A stretch of DNA of 48,972 nucleotides, from assembly GCA_964498255.1 (NCBI GenBank), contig CAZCGW010000015.1:1-48972 (forward strand), given 5' to 3'. Position numbers and translations under genes: made by a program. Source of the stretch: Fluviibacter sp964498255. GTDB lineage: Bacteria; Pseudomonadota; Gammaproteobacteria; Burkholderiales; Rhodocyclaceae. This document shows, piece after piece, positions 33,585 through 41,168 of this stretch (within the stretch, counting starts at the first letter, position 1; each line of letters opens with the position of its first letter). Under the pieces are notes generated by a model that did no database searches, was not told the DNA's origin, and was given only the letters and a program-made list of their open reading frames with translations.

Positions 33585-34268
33585 TTACACATCGGCCCAC
33601 ATGCGTAATAGGTTGTGATACACGCCGGTGAGTCGAATGGCTTCGTCGGTTTCGCCATGCGCCTTACGCAGCTCGATGATGGACATATCCAGGTCGTACA
33701 ACAGGCGGCGCTGCTCATCAGCACGCACCATGCTTTCTGTCCAAAAGAAGCAGGAGATGCGCGCACCGCGGGTAACGGGTTGCACACGATGCACGGATGA
33801 ACTTGGATAGAGCACCATGTCGCCCGCGGCAAACTTGACACTCTGCGAACCATAGGTGTCTTCAATGATCAGCTCGCCGCCATCGTAGTCTTCCGGCTCG
33901 GTCAGAAACAGGGTGCATGAAACATCGGTGCGCACATGCCGCCCCGTTGCCGCATGGGTGCGCACAGAATTATCAATGTGATTACCAAAGGCGTTCTTTG
34001 CACCGGTATAACGATTAAACAACGGCGGATAGATGCGCTTGGGTAAGGCACCTGTGAGATACAGGTCGTTGGTGGCGAGGGCGTGCAGTACGATGGTGCG
34101 CGCTTTTTTACAATCATCGCCATCTTCGGGTAGCTGAGTGTTGTTTTTGGCTTTAGCCGACTGGCTTCCCGCCGTAATAACGCCATCGGCCCAATCCGCG
34201 TTGTCGATAATCTGACGAATCTCCTTCACGTGTTGCTTGGTAAGTACCTGCGGAATGCGTAAGAGCAT
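33585..34268 (-). CDS. piuC: PKHD-type Fe(2+)/2-oxoglutarate hydroxylase (PiuC-like)
   Basis: A 227-residue protein, the normal length for PiuC/YbiX. The iron-binding triad is visible: H97-x-D99 in FGNHIDNSVR and H160 in SSSVHRVQPV, with R170 (RGARISC) for 2-oxoglutarate. DVSCTLFLTEPEDYDGGEL is the core double-stranded beta-helix. ATG 34268 has AAGGA 8 nt upstream. The gene lies 20 bp after a TonB-dependent siderophore receptor gene, the same pairing as piuA-piuC, so it probably modifies or processes a catechol siderophore or supports its uptake. Confidence 0.9.
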   Translation of the reverse strand: MLLRIPQVLTKQHVKEIRQIIDNADWADGVITAGSQSAKAKNNTQLPEDGDDCKKARTIVLHALATNDLYLTGALPKRIYPPLFNRYTGAKNAFGNHIDNSVRTHAATGRHVRTDVSCTLFLTEPEDYDGGELIIEDTYGSQSVKFAAGDMVLYPSSSVHRVQPVTRGARISCFFWTESMVRADEQRRLLYDLDMSIIELRKAHGETDEAIRLTGVYHNLLRMWADV

Positions 34269-34288
34269 GATGGCGTCCTTTCGTGACG

Positions 34289-36520
34289 TTAGAACTTGTA
34301 AGTCAAGCCCAGCTGAAATGCCTGGTAGGTACCGGGCACGGCGAAGCCGCCGTTTTCATAAAGCGAGACGTAGTTGGTGGTATTGAAAAGGTTGTAGGCG
34401 TTGAGTCGCACGGTGTATTGCTTGACGTCGTATTGCAGCAGACCATCTACCGTTGCCTGTGCCTGCACCCAATTCGGTGTGCCATAGCTGGCAGCGGTTT
34501 GGCCATAGACATTGCGTCGGCCCATGCCGTTAACGCCACCGCCGATTTTCCAGCCGTAGGGCAACTGATAGGTGGTCCACACGTTGAATGTATAGGGCGT
34601 TGCATTCGAAGGCGTCTTGCCGACCATTTGCGTGGCTAGCGGATTTGCCGGCATATCAATGCGCGAATCCATCAGACCGATACCGCTGAAGACATCCCAC
34701 TTTTCGGTAATGCTGCCGGTGACTTCAAACTCCAGGCCATCGGTGTGTCTGCGCACCGACCTTAACTGAGCGGTGCTTTCCAGATCGGTATTGCGTTCGT
34801 AATTTTTAACCTGGTGATACGCCGTGGCACGGAAAGAAAGACCCAGATCATTGATATCGCCCTTGTAGCCAATTTCTGTCAGCTCACTGGTTTCTGCAGG
34901 CAGCGCTGCCCCAGCCGACAATTGGTACAGATCTGCCGTGGGACTGAAAGAGTCGCTCCACGATAGATAGAAGGTACCGAAGTTCGGCATTGGTTCATAC
35001 AGCAAACCAGCCCGGTAGCTTGGCGACGAGAAATCCAGTCCCTGATTCTTTAATCCGGTACTTGAATTTGGTTGGTTATAGACAGCATTTAACCAGTCGT
35101 TACGCAGCCCCCCCATGACTTTAACGCCACGCGTTAGTTCAATCATGTCCTGGCCATAAATGGCATAGGAATTGGATTGATAGGCAAAGACGGAGTTTGG
35201 GGTTTTAACCAGGTTGGCGTAGCCATTCTGACAAACATCACGAACGAGGTTATTGTTATTGACCGTAATCCAGCCGGTGTTGCTCGGGCTGTAGGTTGGC
35301 TGACAACCTGTGCTGTTATAACTATAACGATAGACATGCTCACGGTAGTACTCAACGCCAGCAAGCAAGGTGTGGCCCAAACCCCAGGTACTTGCCGTCT
35401 TGTTGAAATCCGACTGGAAGGCGAGCGTTTCTTCATTGGCACCACGGGGTGGTGCCAGGCTCAAGGTTTGTACCGGGTAAGGGTTTGTTTGTGTCGGGTT
35501 TCCGGTAGTTGACTGCCCACGGCCCTTATTTGCCCACAAAGACCGCGTGTAATTCGAGTACTTAAGTTTAGTGATCAGCGATGTGTCTTTGTCAAAGCTG
35601 TAGTTCTGACTCAAGGTACCAAACTGAGTGACGTTGTTTTCAATGTCGGCAATGGTGCCGCTAAAAGTTGAGCCTGGCACGTTAACCGGATTATGCGATA
35701 CGGAGTTAAAGCCAATGCCGTAGTCCGGCACCAGATTGGTTTTCAGATAATAGTAGCTGGCGTCGATCTGGTTGTAGGTACCAATACCCCAAGAGTAGGT
35801 CGGCGCGACACCTTGCGTGTGGTTAGTCACATGGTTACGAGAGCTGCCCGAATCCTGTACCACGGCATTGATCCGGAAGGCTGAGCTTTGCTCGCGGTCG
35901 ATGACAAAGTTAACGTCGGCTGTGCTCCGGAAATAATCGAAGCTACCACCAATCACACTGACGTTACTCTTGTTATCCAGGAATGGCTTTTTAAAGACCT
36001 GGTTGATGACACCACCTGCCTGGCCACGGCCAAACAGCATGGAGGCTGATCCACGTAGCACCTCGATGGCGGCATCGTTAAAGACGTCGCGGTTGTACTG
36101 AGCGGTATCGCGGATACCATCCACATACATGTCGCCAAAGGTATAGAAGCCGCGGATGTTGATGTTGTCACCGATACGGCCACCTTCACCCGAGTTGAAG
36201 GTGACGCTGGGGACGTTCTTCATGGCTTCTTCGAGCGTGGTGGCATTCTGATCTGTCAGCAGGGTGTCTGGCACGATGGTGATGGCCTGCGGTACTTCTG
36301 CGACGTCCTGCTCGAACTTACCTGCCTTGGTGGTTTTAACTGTGTAACGGTTAATTTCCAACCCATCCGCCTGTGCACGCACCTGCACCTCTTTGAGGGT
36401 TTGCATTTCTTCCTGGCTCTGGCCCAAGGCAGTGAGCGGGGTCACCATAAGCGCAGCAATAGTGGCCCCCAGTGTGGATATATGCTGCGGCTGTTTTTTA
36501 CGATGTTTCTGGGTTTTCAT
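34289..36520 (-). CDS. TonB-dependent catecholate siderophore receptor (PiuA/Fiu-like)
   Basis: A 743-residue protein. ATG 36520 is chosen because GGAG lies 6 nt upstream; the open frame starts six codons earlier. A signal peptide ends near LTALGQ. The plug region has VAEVPQAITIVPDTLLTDQN, MKNVPSVTFNSGEGGRIGDN, INIRGFYTFGDMYVDGIRDT and EVLRGSASMLFGRGQAGG, all typical of siderophore receptors of the Fiu/PiuA/CirA class. The barrel ends QAFQLGLTYKF with the terminal Phe required for outer-membrane insertion. TonB energy comes from the nearby tonB-exbB-exbD. The substrate siderophore is inferred to be catecholate from the piuC neighbour. Confidence 0.88.
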   Translation of the reverse strand: MKTQKHRKKQPQHISTLGATIAALMVTPLTALGQSQEEMQTLKEVQVRAQADGLEINRYTVKTTKAGKFEQDVAEVPQAITIVPDTLLTDQNATTLEEAMKNVPSVTFNSGEGGRIGDNINIRGFYTFGDMYVDGIRDTAQYNRDVFNDAAIEVLRGSASMLFGRGQAGGVINQVFKKPFLDNKSNVSVIGGSFDYFRSTADVNFVIDREQSSAFRINAVVQDSGSSRNHVTNHTQGVAPTYSWGIGTYNQIDASYYYLKTNLVPDYGIGFNSVSHNPVNVPGSTFSGTIADIENNVTQFGTLSQNYSFDKDTSLITKLKYSNYTRSLWANKGRGQSTTGNPTQTNPYPVQTLSLAPPRGANEETLAFQSDFNKTASTWGLGHTLLAGVEYYREHVYRYSYNSTGCQPTYSPSNTGWITVNNNNLVRDVCQNGYANLVKTPNSVFAYQSNSYAIYGQDMIELTRGVKVMGGLRNDWLNAVYNQPNSSTGLKNQGLDFSSPSYRAGLLYEPMPNFGTFYLSWSDSFSPTADLYQLSAGAALPAETSELTEIGYKGDINDLGLSFRATAYHQVKNYERNTDLESTAQLRSVRRHTDGLEFEVTGSITEKWDVFSGIGLMDSRIDMPANPLATQMVGKTPSNATPYTFNVWTTYQLPYGWKIGGGVNGMGRRNVYGQTAASYGTPNWVQAQATVDGLLQYDVKQYTVRLNAYNLFNTTNYVSLYENGGFAVPGTYQAFQLGLTYKF

Positions 36521-36540
36521 GCAATGCTCCATAGCCATAG

Positions 36541-36615
36541 CACCTCAGCGATCTGAGGTGAGTATTTGGCTGGCTGCATCGCGGAGGCTTTGGCCTCTGT
36601 ACGGCTGGCTACATC
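36541..36615 (-). repeat. Structured leader of the siderophore receptor gene: two hairpins and a 13-bp direct repeat
   Basis: CACCTCA/TGAGGTG (36541-36547 and 36554-36560) form a perfect 7-bp stem with a 6-nt loop, 21 bp upstream of the receptor ATG. GAGGC/GCCTC (36584-36588 and 36593-36597) form a second hairpin. GGCTGGCTGCATC (36568-36580) and GGCTGGCTACATC (36603-36615) are direct repeats, 12 of 13 identical, flanking the second hairpin. A post-transcriptional control element is possible but unproven. Confidence 0.5.
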
Positions 36616-36630
36616 AAATTGTTTTTAAAT

Positions 36631-36828
36631 TCAGCGATAACCGCCGGGGCCACCACCGATGCTGGTCATACCTGTCTCTTCCATCAGTTCTTCGTTTTCG
36701 ACATCGGCATCCGGGTTGACGGTGTAGTCATTGGCGTAATGCACGGCACCGGTATGCGAACAGCCGCTGATGAAACTAGCGGCCATTAGCAGCACAAGAC
36801 TATGACGGATCGTGTTCGATTCATTCAT
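36631..36828 (-). CDS. Small lipoprotein
   Basis: A 65-residue protein from ATG 36828. A short basic/hydrophobic leader (MNESNTIRHSLVLLMAASF) leads into a good lipobox, ISGC, so it is probably lipidated and anchored to a membrane. The mature part is acidic (DADVENEELMEETG) and ends in a glycine-rich tail (GGGPGGYR). It follows hemP by a short gap and precedes the siderophore receptor, so it belongs to the iron-uptake transcript. I do not recognise its family. Confidence 0.6.
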   Translation of the reverse strand: MNESNTIRHSLVLLMAASFISGCSHTGAVHYANDYTVNPDADVENEELMEETGMTSIGGGPGGYR

Positions 36829-36833
36829 GAGGA

Positions 36834-37046
36834 TCACTTGGTGAGGATGAGTTTGCCGAGTCGGGTGGCGCGCAAGATATAACTGATGCCTTCGTGGTCG
36901 ATCACCAGACTGTTGTTCTGACCTAGCAGCGAACGACTGCTGATGCGCTTAACCGGATCAGCAAGCGCAACTGGTTTCTGTGGTGCGGGCACACCTGCCA
37001 CCTGTAACAGGCGAGGTGCTAGGCTGCTGGCAGATTTAGTGGCCAT
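36834..37046 (-). CDS. hemP: Hemin uptake protein HemP/HmuP family
   Basis: A 70-residue protein from ATG 37046; the open frame upstream runs into exbD and is not part of the gene. The C-terminal half (VKRISSRSLLGQNNSLVIDH then GISYILRATRLGKLILTK) matches the HemP family, whose Y-x-L-R-x-T-R-x-G-K-L-I-L-T-K ending is diagnostic. In Bordetella/Burkholderia-type bacteria HemP acts as a small activator of heme-receptor expression. No heme receptor is visible here; it lies between exbD and a lipoprotein gene. Confidence 0.82.
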   Translation of the reverse strand: MATKSASSLAPRLLQVAGVPAPQKPVALADPVKRISSRSLLGQNNSLVIDHEGISYILRATRLGKLILTK

Positions 37047-37059
37047 GTCGGTACGCGAC

Positions 37060-37473
37060 CTAGTTGCCCGGATCGGTAACGAAACCGACCTTTTCAATAC
37101 CGGCTTTGTTGGCCGCCGCCATGGCACCAATCACGCGCTCGTAGACCACCTGCTTATCCCCGTAGATATGCACCACGGGTTGCGGATGGTTGCCCGCCAT
37201 TTCCGCCAGTTCTTTTTTCATGGCGTCGTCCGAGACGGGCACATTGTTGATACGGTAAGCACCCTTGGCGTCCACCGACAGCTTCACAACATCCGGTTTA
37301 TCCAGCTGCGGCGCCGTGGATACTTTAGGCAAATCGATCTCTAGCGAATGTTTCATCACTGGCACGGTCACAATAAAGATGATGAGCAGCACCAGCATGA
37401 CGTCGACCAGCGGCGTCATGTTGATTTCGCTCATAACATTGCTGTCGTTATTGTCGAGACTTCCGAATGCCAT
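37060..37473 (-). CDS. exbD: Biopolymer transport protein ExbD
   Basis: A 137-residue protein with one membrane helix after a cytoplasmic N-terminus: EINMTPLVDVMLVLLIIFIV, containing the essential Asp that takes part in proton transfer. The periplasmic domain has VVHIYGDKQVVYERVIGAM. It pairs with ExbB to energise TonB using the proton motive force. The gene starts 5 bp after exbB. Confidence 0.93.
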   Translation of the reverse strand: MAFGSLDNNDSNVMSEINMTPLVDVMLVLLIIFIVTVPVMKHSLEIDLPKVSTAPQLDKPDVVKLSVDAKGAYRINNVPVSDDAMKKELAEMAGNHPQPVVHIYGDKQVVYERVIGAMAAANKAGIEKVGFVTDPGN

Positions 37474-37478
37474 GACGC

Positions 37479-38195
37479 TTACCCCTGCATACCGGCACGA
37501 CGTACGACTTGTGGCCGCTCGATACGGTTACCGGTGACAAAGAAGGCGTGCAGGTCGTATGCAAAGCGATTGAGCTTGCCGACAATGAAGGCATTGCCGC
37601 GCACCAGCGCGTTATAGCCCAGCACCGCCGGAATCGCGACGGCCAGACCAAAGGCCGTCATGACGAGCGCTTCACCCACCGGACCGGCGACTTTATCCAG
37701 ACCGGCACTACCCGCATCACTTATGGTGAGTAGCGCATGGTAGATACCCCACACCGTGCCGAACAGTCCGACGAAAGGGGCGGTAGAACCGATCGATGCA
37801 AGCAATGCCAGCCCCTGGCTCAGCCGGTCTTTAGCATCGTCAATCGAATTGCTGAGGCTGCCTGTCATCCAGTCGTTCAGATCCAGCGAATCATGCAATT
37901 GCTTGTCGCTGTGGCGATGGTGCTGCATGGCGCTTTGCCCTTCCACCGCCAACTGCTTAAAGGGATTAGCCTGGCCGACTTCGGTATCCAGCGCCTTGAG
38001 GCCATGCTCGAGATCAGTGCTATGCCAGAAGTTCTGAACGGCGGCCGCCTGCTTTTTAGCGCGCTGCACACCTAAGCCCTTAACGATAATGACTGTCCAG
38101 GAGATGATCGACATCACCAGCAATGCGAATGCGGTGAAGGCAATAACAACACCGCCAGATTGCAGCATGTGGAGGAGACCCAGTTGTTCGTTCAT
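37479..38195 (-). CDS. exbB: Biopolymer transport protein ExbB (MotA/TolQ/ExbB family)
   Basis: A 238-residue protein with three membrane helices. The first is VVIAFTAFALLVMSIISWTVI; the second and third surround IGSTAPFVGLFGTVWGIYHA and GEALVMTAFGLAVAIPAVLG, the MotA/TolQ/ExbB signature. It forms the pentameric channel that drives ExbD and TonB. It lies between tonB and exbD in the standard operon. Confidence 0.93.
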   Translation of the reverse strand: MNEQLGLLHMLQSGGVVIAFTAFALLVMSIISWTVIIVKGLGVQRAKKQAAAVQNFWHSTDLEHGLKALDTEVGQANPFKQLAVEGQSAMQHHRHSDKQLHDSLDLNDWMTGSLSNSIDDAKDRLSQGLALLASIGSTAPFVGLFGTVWGIYHALLTISDAGSAGLDKVAGPVGEALVMTAFGLAVAIPAVLGYNALVRGNAFIVGKLNRFAYDLHAFFVTGNRIERPQVVRRAGMQG

Positions 38196-38231
38196 GATGT
38201 GGATACCTTTGAATAAAAAATGATGATTTGT

Positions 38232-38849
38232 TTATTGCGCAGCAGCCTGCGCTGCCTGATCGAGAGAGAAACGGATGGGTAGCTGGTAGCACATGGCAAC
38301 GGGATTGCCCCCCTTGCGCGCCGGATGAAAGCGCCAGCGCTCTACGGTGTCGTTGGCGGAACGATCCAGACGCACGAAGCCGGATGATTTGGCGATATCT
38401 ATCGAATCAACGCTGCCGGTAGCCGAAACACAAACCTTGAGCAATACGGTGCCTTGCTCACCCTTGCTACGACTGAGCGGTGGGTAAGGTGGCTTGGGGT
38501 TATGCAGATCAGACGCACCGGCATCAGGCATGTGTACAGGTGCGGCTGCAGGGTCACCCGCCACGTTTTTGACCGATGCCTGTTCCTGGGCTACAGCGGT
38601 TTCCTTGGTAGCGACTTTGTCTTTCTTTTCCTGACGCTGATCGCGCACAGCCTGCTTCTTGATGGTTTGCACCATGGCCGACGATTCACGATCAACTATC
38701 TCCGCCATCATGACGATGGGTTCGGGATGCGCGGCAAAAAGGACCGCCCAGAAAGCCAGTAGCAGAAAACCAACGACATGACTTACCGAGACCCAGAGGC
38801 CGGTTTTGCGGTAATTGTGATCTGGCGGCAGGGCGTGTTGAGCAGTCAT
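38232..38849 (-). CDS. tonB: Energy transducer TonB
   Basis: A 205-residue protein from ATG 38849; a TTG three codons upstream is less likely. A single N-terminal membrane helix (VSHVVGFLLLAFWAVLFAA) precedes a Lys/Glu/Ala-rich periplasmic spacer rather than the usual Pro-rich one. The C-terminal domain has PPLSRSKGEQGTVLLKVCV and VERWRFHPARKGG, the TonB_C fold that contacts the receptors' TonB boxes. It couples ExbB-ExbD to the OprC-like and siderophore receptors nearby. Confidence 0.9.
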   Translation of the reverse strand: MTAQHALPPDHNYRKTGLWVSVSHVVGFLLLAFWAVLFAAHPEPIVMMAEIVDRESSAMVQTIKKQAVRDQRQEKKDKVATKETAVAQEQASVKNVAGDPAAAPVHMPDAGASDLHNPKPPYPPLSRSKGEQGTVLLKVCVSATGSVDSIDIAKSSGFVRLDRSANDTVERWRFHPARKGGNPVAMCYQLPIRFSLDQAAQAAAQ

Positions 38850-38895
38850 GGAAATCAAGAATGAGAAACGAAACGAGAGCTTTTCTCAACAATGG

Positions 38896-39099
38896 CTAAA
38901 TAAAACAGGGGGCAGCAACGGCCAACGCCCGGTTTTGCTGGTGAATCTCTTTTAAACACGCTTTGGCACAGTCTTTACAGCTGCCGCACTGGCTACCCAG
39001 TGACAACTGACGCTGCAGGTCTTCGACCGTGAGCGCGCCTTCGCTAACAGCCGCTTCGATGTGGCGATCAGTCACTGCGTTGCATATACAGATGTACAT
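38896..39099 (-). CDS. bfd: Bacterioferritin-associated ferredoxin
   Basis: A 67-residue protein. The start MYICICNAVTDRHIEAAVSE with C-x-C, and the later GSQCGSCKDC with C-x2-C, supply the four cysteines of the [2Fe-2S] cluster in the BFD fold. Bfd donates electrons to bacterioferritin to reduce and release stored iron, and is typically induced by iron starvation. A Fur-like box lies 41 bp upstream of its ATG, and the bacterioferritin genes lie just upstream of that. Confidence 0.92.
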   Translation of the reverse strand: MYICICNAVTDRHIEAAVSEGALTVEDLQRQLSLGSQCGSCKDCAKACLKEIHQQNRALAVAAPCFI

Positions 39100-39139
39100 T
39101 GGGGCCTCCCCTTTGCCAAGGTGTGAGGCCTCATTGTAC

Positions 39140-39158
39140 CGAAATGAGAATCGTTGTC
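39140..39158 (-). promoter_or_regulatory. Fur-like box upstream of bfd
   Basis: CGAAATGAGAATCGTTGTC, read on the plus strand, matches the 19-bp Fur consensus at 13 positions, with cores AATGA and AATC-TT. It stands between the bacterioferritin gene end and the bfd start, so iron repression of bfd and of the genes downstream is likely. Confidence 0.7.
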
Positions 39159-39207
39159 AATACAGTTTGGCGATTCTTCCGGGGTAGGCACGCTACCCCT
39201 TGATCAA

Positions 39208-39687
39208 TCAGTCGCCATCACCGATCTGTTGTTGCAAGTAATTCGGCAAGCTGACGGCTTCAATCAGGCTGTGCTGGGTTTCTAGCCAGTCAATCGCTTC
39301 TTCACAGGCTTCCAGCAGCTCCTCCAGTAATTCACGGCTGACGTAGTCCTGTTCGGCTTCACAGAGGGTAATGGCTTCAACCAGCTTGGGGCGTTGCGTC
39401 TGCATTTCAAATTTGAGGTCGCAAGCCAGACACTCTTCAGCATTTTCGCCAATATGCAGCTTGCCCAGCTGTTGCAGATTGGGCAATCCCTCTAGAAACA
39501 GAATCCGTGTGATGATTTCATCCGCTTCTTTCATGACGCGGATGGATTGTTTGTAACGGTACTCGTTAAGCTGCTCCAAGCCCCAATTGCCAAACATGCG
39601 GGCATGCAGAAAATACTGATTGATGGCGGTGAGTTCGTTGGTGAGCACCCGGTTGAGCGCTTCAATGACGTTCTTGTTCCCTTTCAT
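39208..39687 (-). CDS. bfr: Bacterioferritin, heme-binding subunit with degraded ferroxidase site
   Basis: A 159-residue protein closely aligned to E. coli Bfr (MKGNKNVIEA, ELTAINQYFLHARMF, RILFLEGLPN). M52, the heme ligand between two subunits, is kept. The di-iron site is not: residue 51 is Val instead of Glu, residue 54 is Glu instead of His, and the E127/H130 positions are Cys128 and Ala131. E18 and E94 remain. This is the beta-type subunit of a heteropolymer in which the partner provides ferroxidase activity, as known in some Pseudomonas and Neisseria. The partner is the gene upstream. Confidence 0.9.
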   Translation of the reverse strand: MKGNKNVIEALNRVLTNELTAINQYFLHARMFGNWGLEQLNEYRYKQSIRVMKEADEIITRILFLEGLPNLQQLGKLHIGENAEECLACDLKFEMQTQRPKLVEAITLCEAEQDYVSRELLEELLEACEEAIDWLETQHSLIEAVSLPNYLQQQIGDGD

Positions 39688-39698
39688 GGCGCCACTCC

Positions 39699-40193
39699 TT
39701 AAGCGTTGCCGTCAGCAGGTGCAGAACCCATCTGGCTTTGCAGGTAGTTCTGCAGCCCAGTCAGCTTGATCAGGCGCAACTGCTTTTCAAGGAAGTAGGC
39801 ATGATCCATTTCTGTGTCGTCCAGCTGAATGCGTAACATGTCACGGGTAACATAGTCTTCAGCTGCCTCACACTGGGCTATTGCGGCCGTGAGCGTTTTA
39901 ACAACATGGTATTCGACGGCTAGGTCGGCTTCGAGCATCTGTTCGACCGTTTTGCCAACATTAAGCGCTTCCCGCTTGCTGAGGTCTGGCTTACCTTCCA
40001 GGAACAGAACGCGCTGGATAATGGCTCGCGCATGCTGACGCTCGTGCTCGGATTCGTGCAGCGACTTCTCCGCGAGCGTGTACAAGCCCATATCGGCATA
40101 CATTTCACCGTGAATGAGGTATTGGTCAACAGCGGTCAGCTCTCCGGCCAGGAGGCTGTTCAGGGTATCAATAATCTGTGGGTTACCTTGCAT
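39699..40193 (-). CDS. bfr: Bacterioferritin, ferroxidase subunit lacking the heme methionine
   Basis: A 164-residue protein from ATG 40193, preceded by GGAG; a longer open frame begins 18 bp upstream. The di-iron ligands E18, E51, H54, E94, E128 and H131 (E. coli equivalents E18, E51, H54, E94, E127, H130) are all present (LHESEHERQHAR, DDTEMDHAYFLE). The heme ligand Met52 is Arg. This is the alpha-type counterpart of the next gene, which has the reverse pattern; together they would form a mixed 24-mer that oxidises Fe2+ and stores it. It starts the bfr-bfr-bfd stretch. Confidence 0.9.
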   Translation of the reverse strand: MQGNPQIIDTLNSLLAGELTAVDQYLIHGEMYADMGLYTLAEKSLHESEHERQHARAIIQRVLFLEGKPDLSKREALNVGKTVEQMLEADLAVEYHVVKTLTAAIAQCEAAEDYVTRDMLRIQLDDTEMDHAYFLEKQLRLIKLTGLQNYLQSQMGSAPADGNA

Positions 40194-40210
40194 AGCATGC
40201 TCCATGATCA

Positions 40211-40223
40211 ATTAAGTCTTAAT
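40211..40223. repeat. Palindrome upstream of bfr
   Basis: ATTAAGTCTTAAT is a perfect 13-bp palindrome about a central T, located 18 bp before the bfr start, in the 92-bp gap between divergent bfr and ubiA. A -10-like TATACT on the minus strand at 40235-40230 lies just upstream of it. An operator is possible; evidence is limited. Confidence 0.3.
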
Positions 40224-40285
40224 GCGTGCAGTATATCCCCGCTTGTTTCAGCACAGTCGCCCCGCTCTTCTCGTAAAATGCGAGG

Positions 40286-41158
40286 ATGACTACAAGCGCA
40301 CCACCTCCAAAGCTGACTCAGTACCTGCGACTGATGCGGGTACACCGTCCGATTGGCACCCTGCTGCTGCTCTGGCCAACATTGTGGGCGCTATGGTTGG
40401 CCTGTGAAGGCATGCCACCGCTGCATGTATTACTAATATTCGTTGCAGGTACGTTTCTGATGCGTTCCGCCGGTTGTGTGATTAACGATCTGGCAGATCG
40501 CAATTTTGATGGTTCCGTTGCTCGCACCAAAGACCGGCCGCTGGTGGCGGGTTGGGTAAGCCCACGCGAAGCGCTGGCCGTATTTGTTATTCTGGTGACG
40601 CTTTCTGCCGTGACGGTGTTGCCGATTGTGACCCCGCTGCTGATTGGTCTGGCGGTGGTGGCGGTATTTCTCGCCGCCTCATACCCATTTACCAAGCGCT
40701 TTTTTGCGATTCCCCAGGGTTACCTGGGCATTGCTTTCGGCTTCGGCATTCCCATGGCGTTTGCGGCCATTCTGAATGATGTTCCCGCGGTTGCCTGGTG
40801 GCTGCTATTGGCCAATGTGTTCTGGGCAATTGCCTACGATACGGAATACGCCATGGTGGATCGACCTGATGATCTGAAAATTGGCATTAAAACCTCGGCC
40901 ATTACTTTTGGCCGTTTTGATGTGGCGGCCATTATGATTTGCTACGGCTTAACGCTGGCAATTCTGGCGGGGATTGGACACACGATGCACCTGGGTTGGC
41001 CTTACTGGATTGGCCTGGTGGTTGCTTCCGCAATTGCGCTCTATCACTACACACTCATTAAAGACCGTGACACAACGAAGTGCTTTGCCGCCTTTATGCA
41101 TAACAACTGGTTGGGCGGTGCCGTGTTTGCCGGCATTCTGCTCGACACCCTGATCTGA
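40286..41158 (+). CDS. ubiA: 4-hydroxybenzoate polyprenyltransferase UbiA
   Basis: A 290-residue integral membrane enzyme with about nine helices. The two aspartate-rich motifs that bind the prenyl diphosphate through Mg2+ are NDLADRNFDGSVARTKDRPL and YDTEYAMVDRPDDLKIGIKT. It transfers an octaprenyl-type chain to 4-hydroxybenzoate in ubiquinone synthesis. It is followed 10 bp later by ubiD, so both form an operon. Confidence 0.95.
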   Translation: MTTSAPPPKLTQYLRLMRVHRPIGTLLLLWPTLWALWLACEGMPPLHVLLIFVAGTFLMRSAGCVINDLADRNFDGSVARTKDRPLVAGWVSPREALAVFVILVTLSAVTVLPIVTPLLIGLAVVAVFLAASYPFTKRFFAIPQGYLGIAFGFGIPMAFAAILNDVPAVAWWLLLANVFWAIAYDTEYAMVDRPDDLKIGIKTSAITFGRFDVAAIMICYGLTLAILAGIGHTMHLGWPYWIGLVVASAIALYHYTLIKDRDTTKCFAAFMHNNWLGGAVFAGILLDTLI

Positions 41159-41168
41159 GGAAGCACCG

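Noticed and set aside
38205..38225. Possible Fur box before exbB (AAAAATGATGATTTG region)
   Set aside because: It matches the consensus only partly (about 9 of 13 core positions), and an A/T-rich gap would give such a match by chance.
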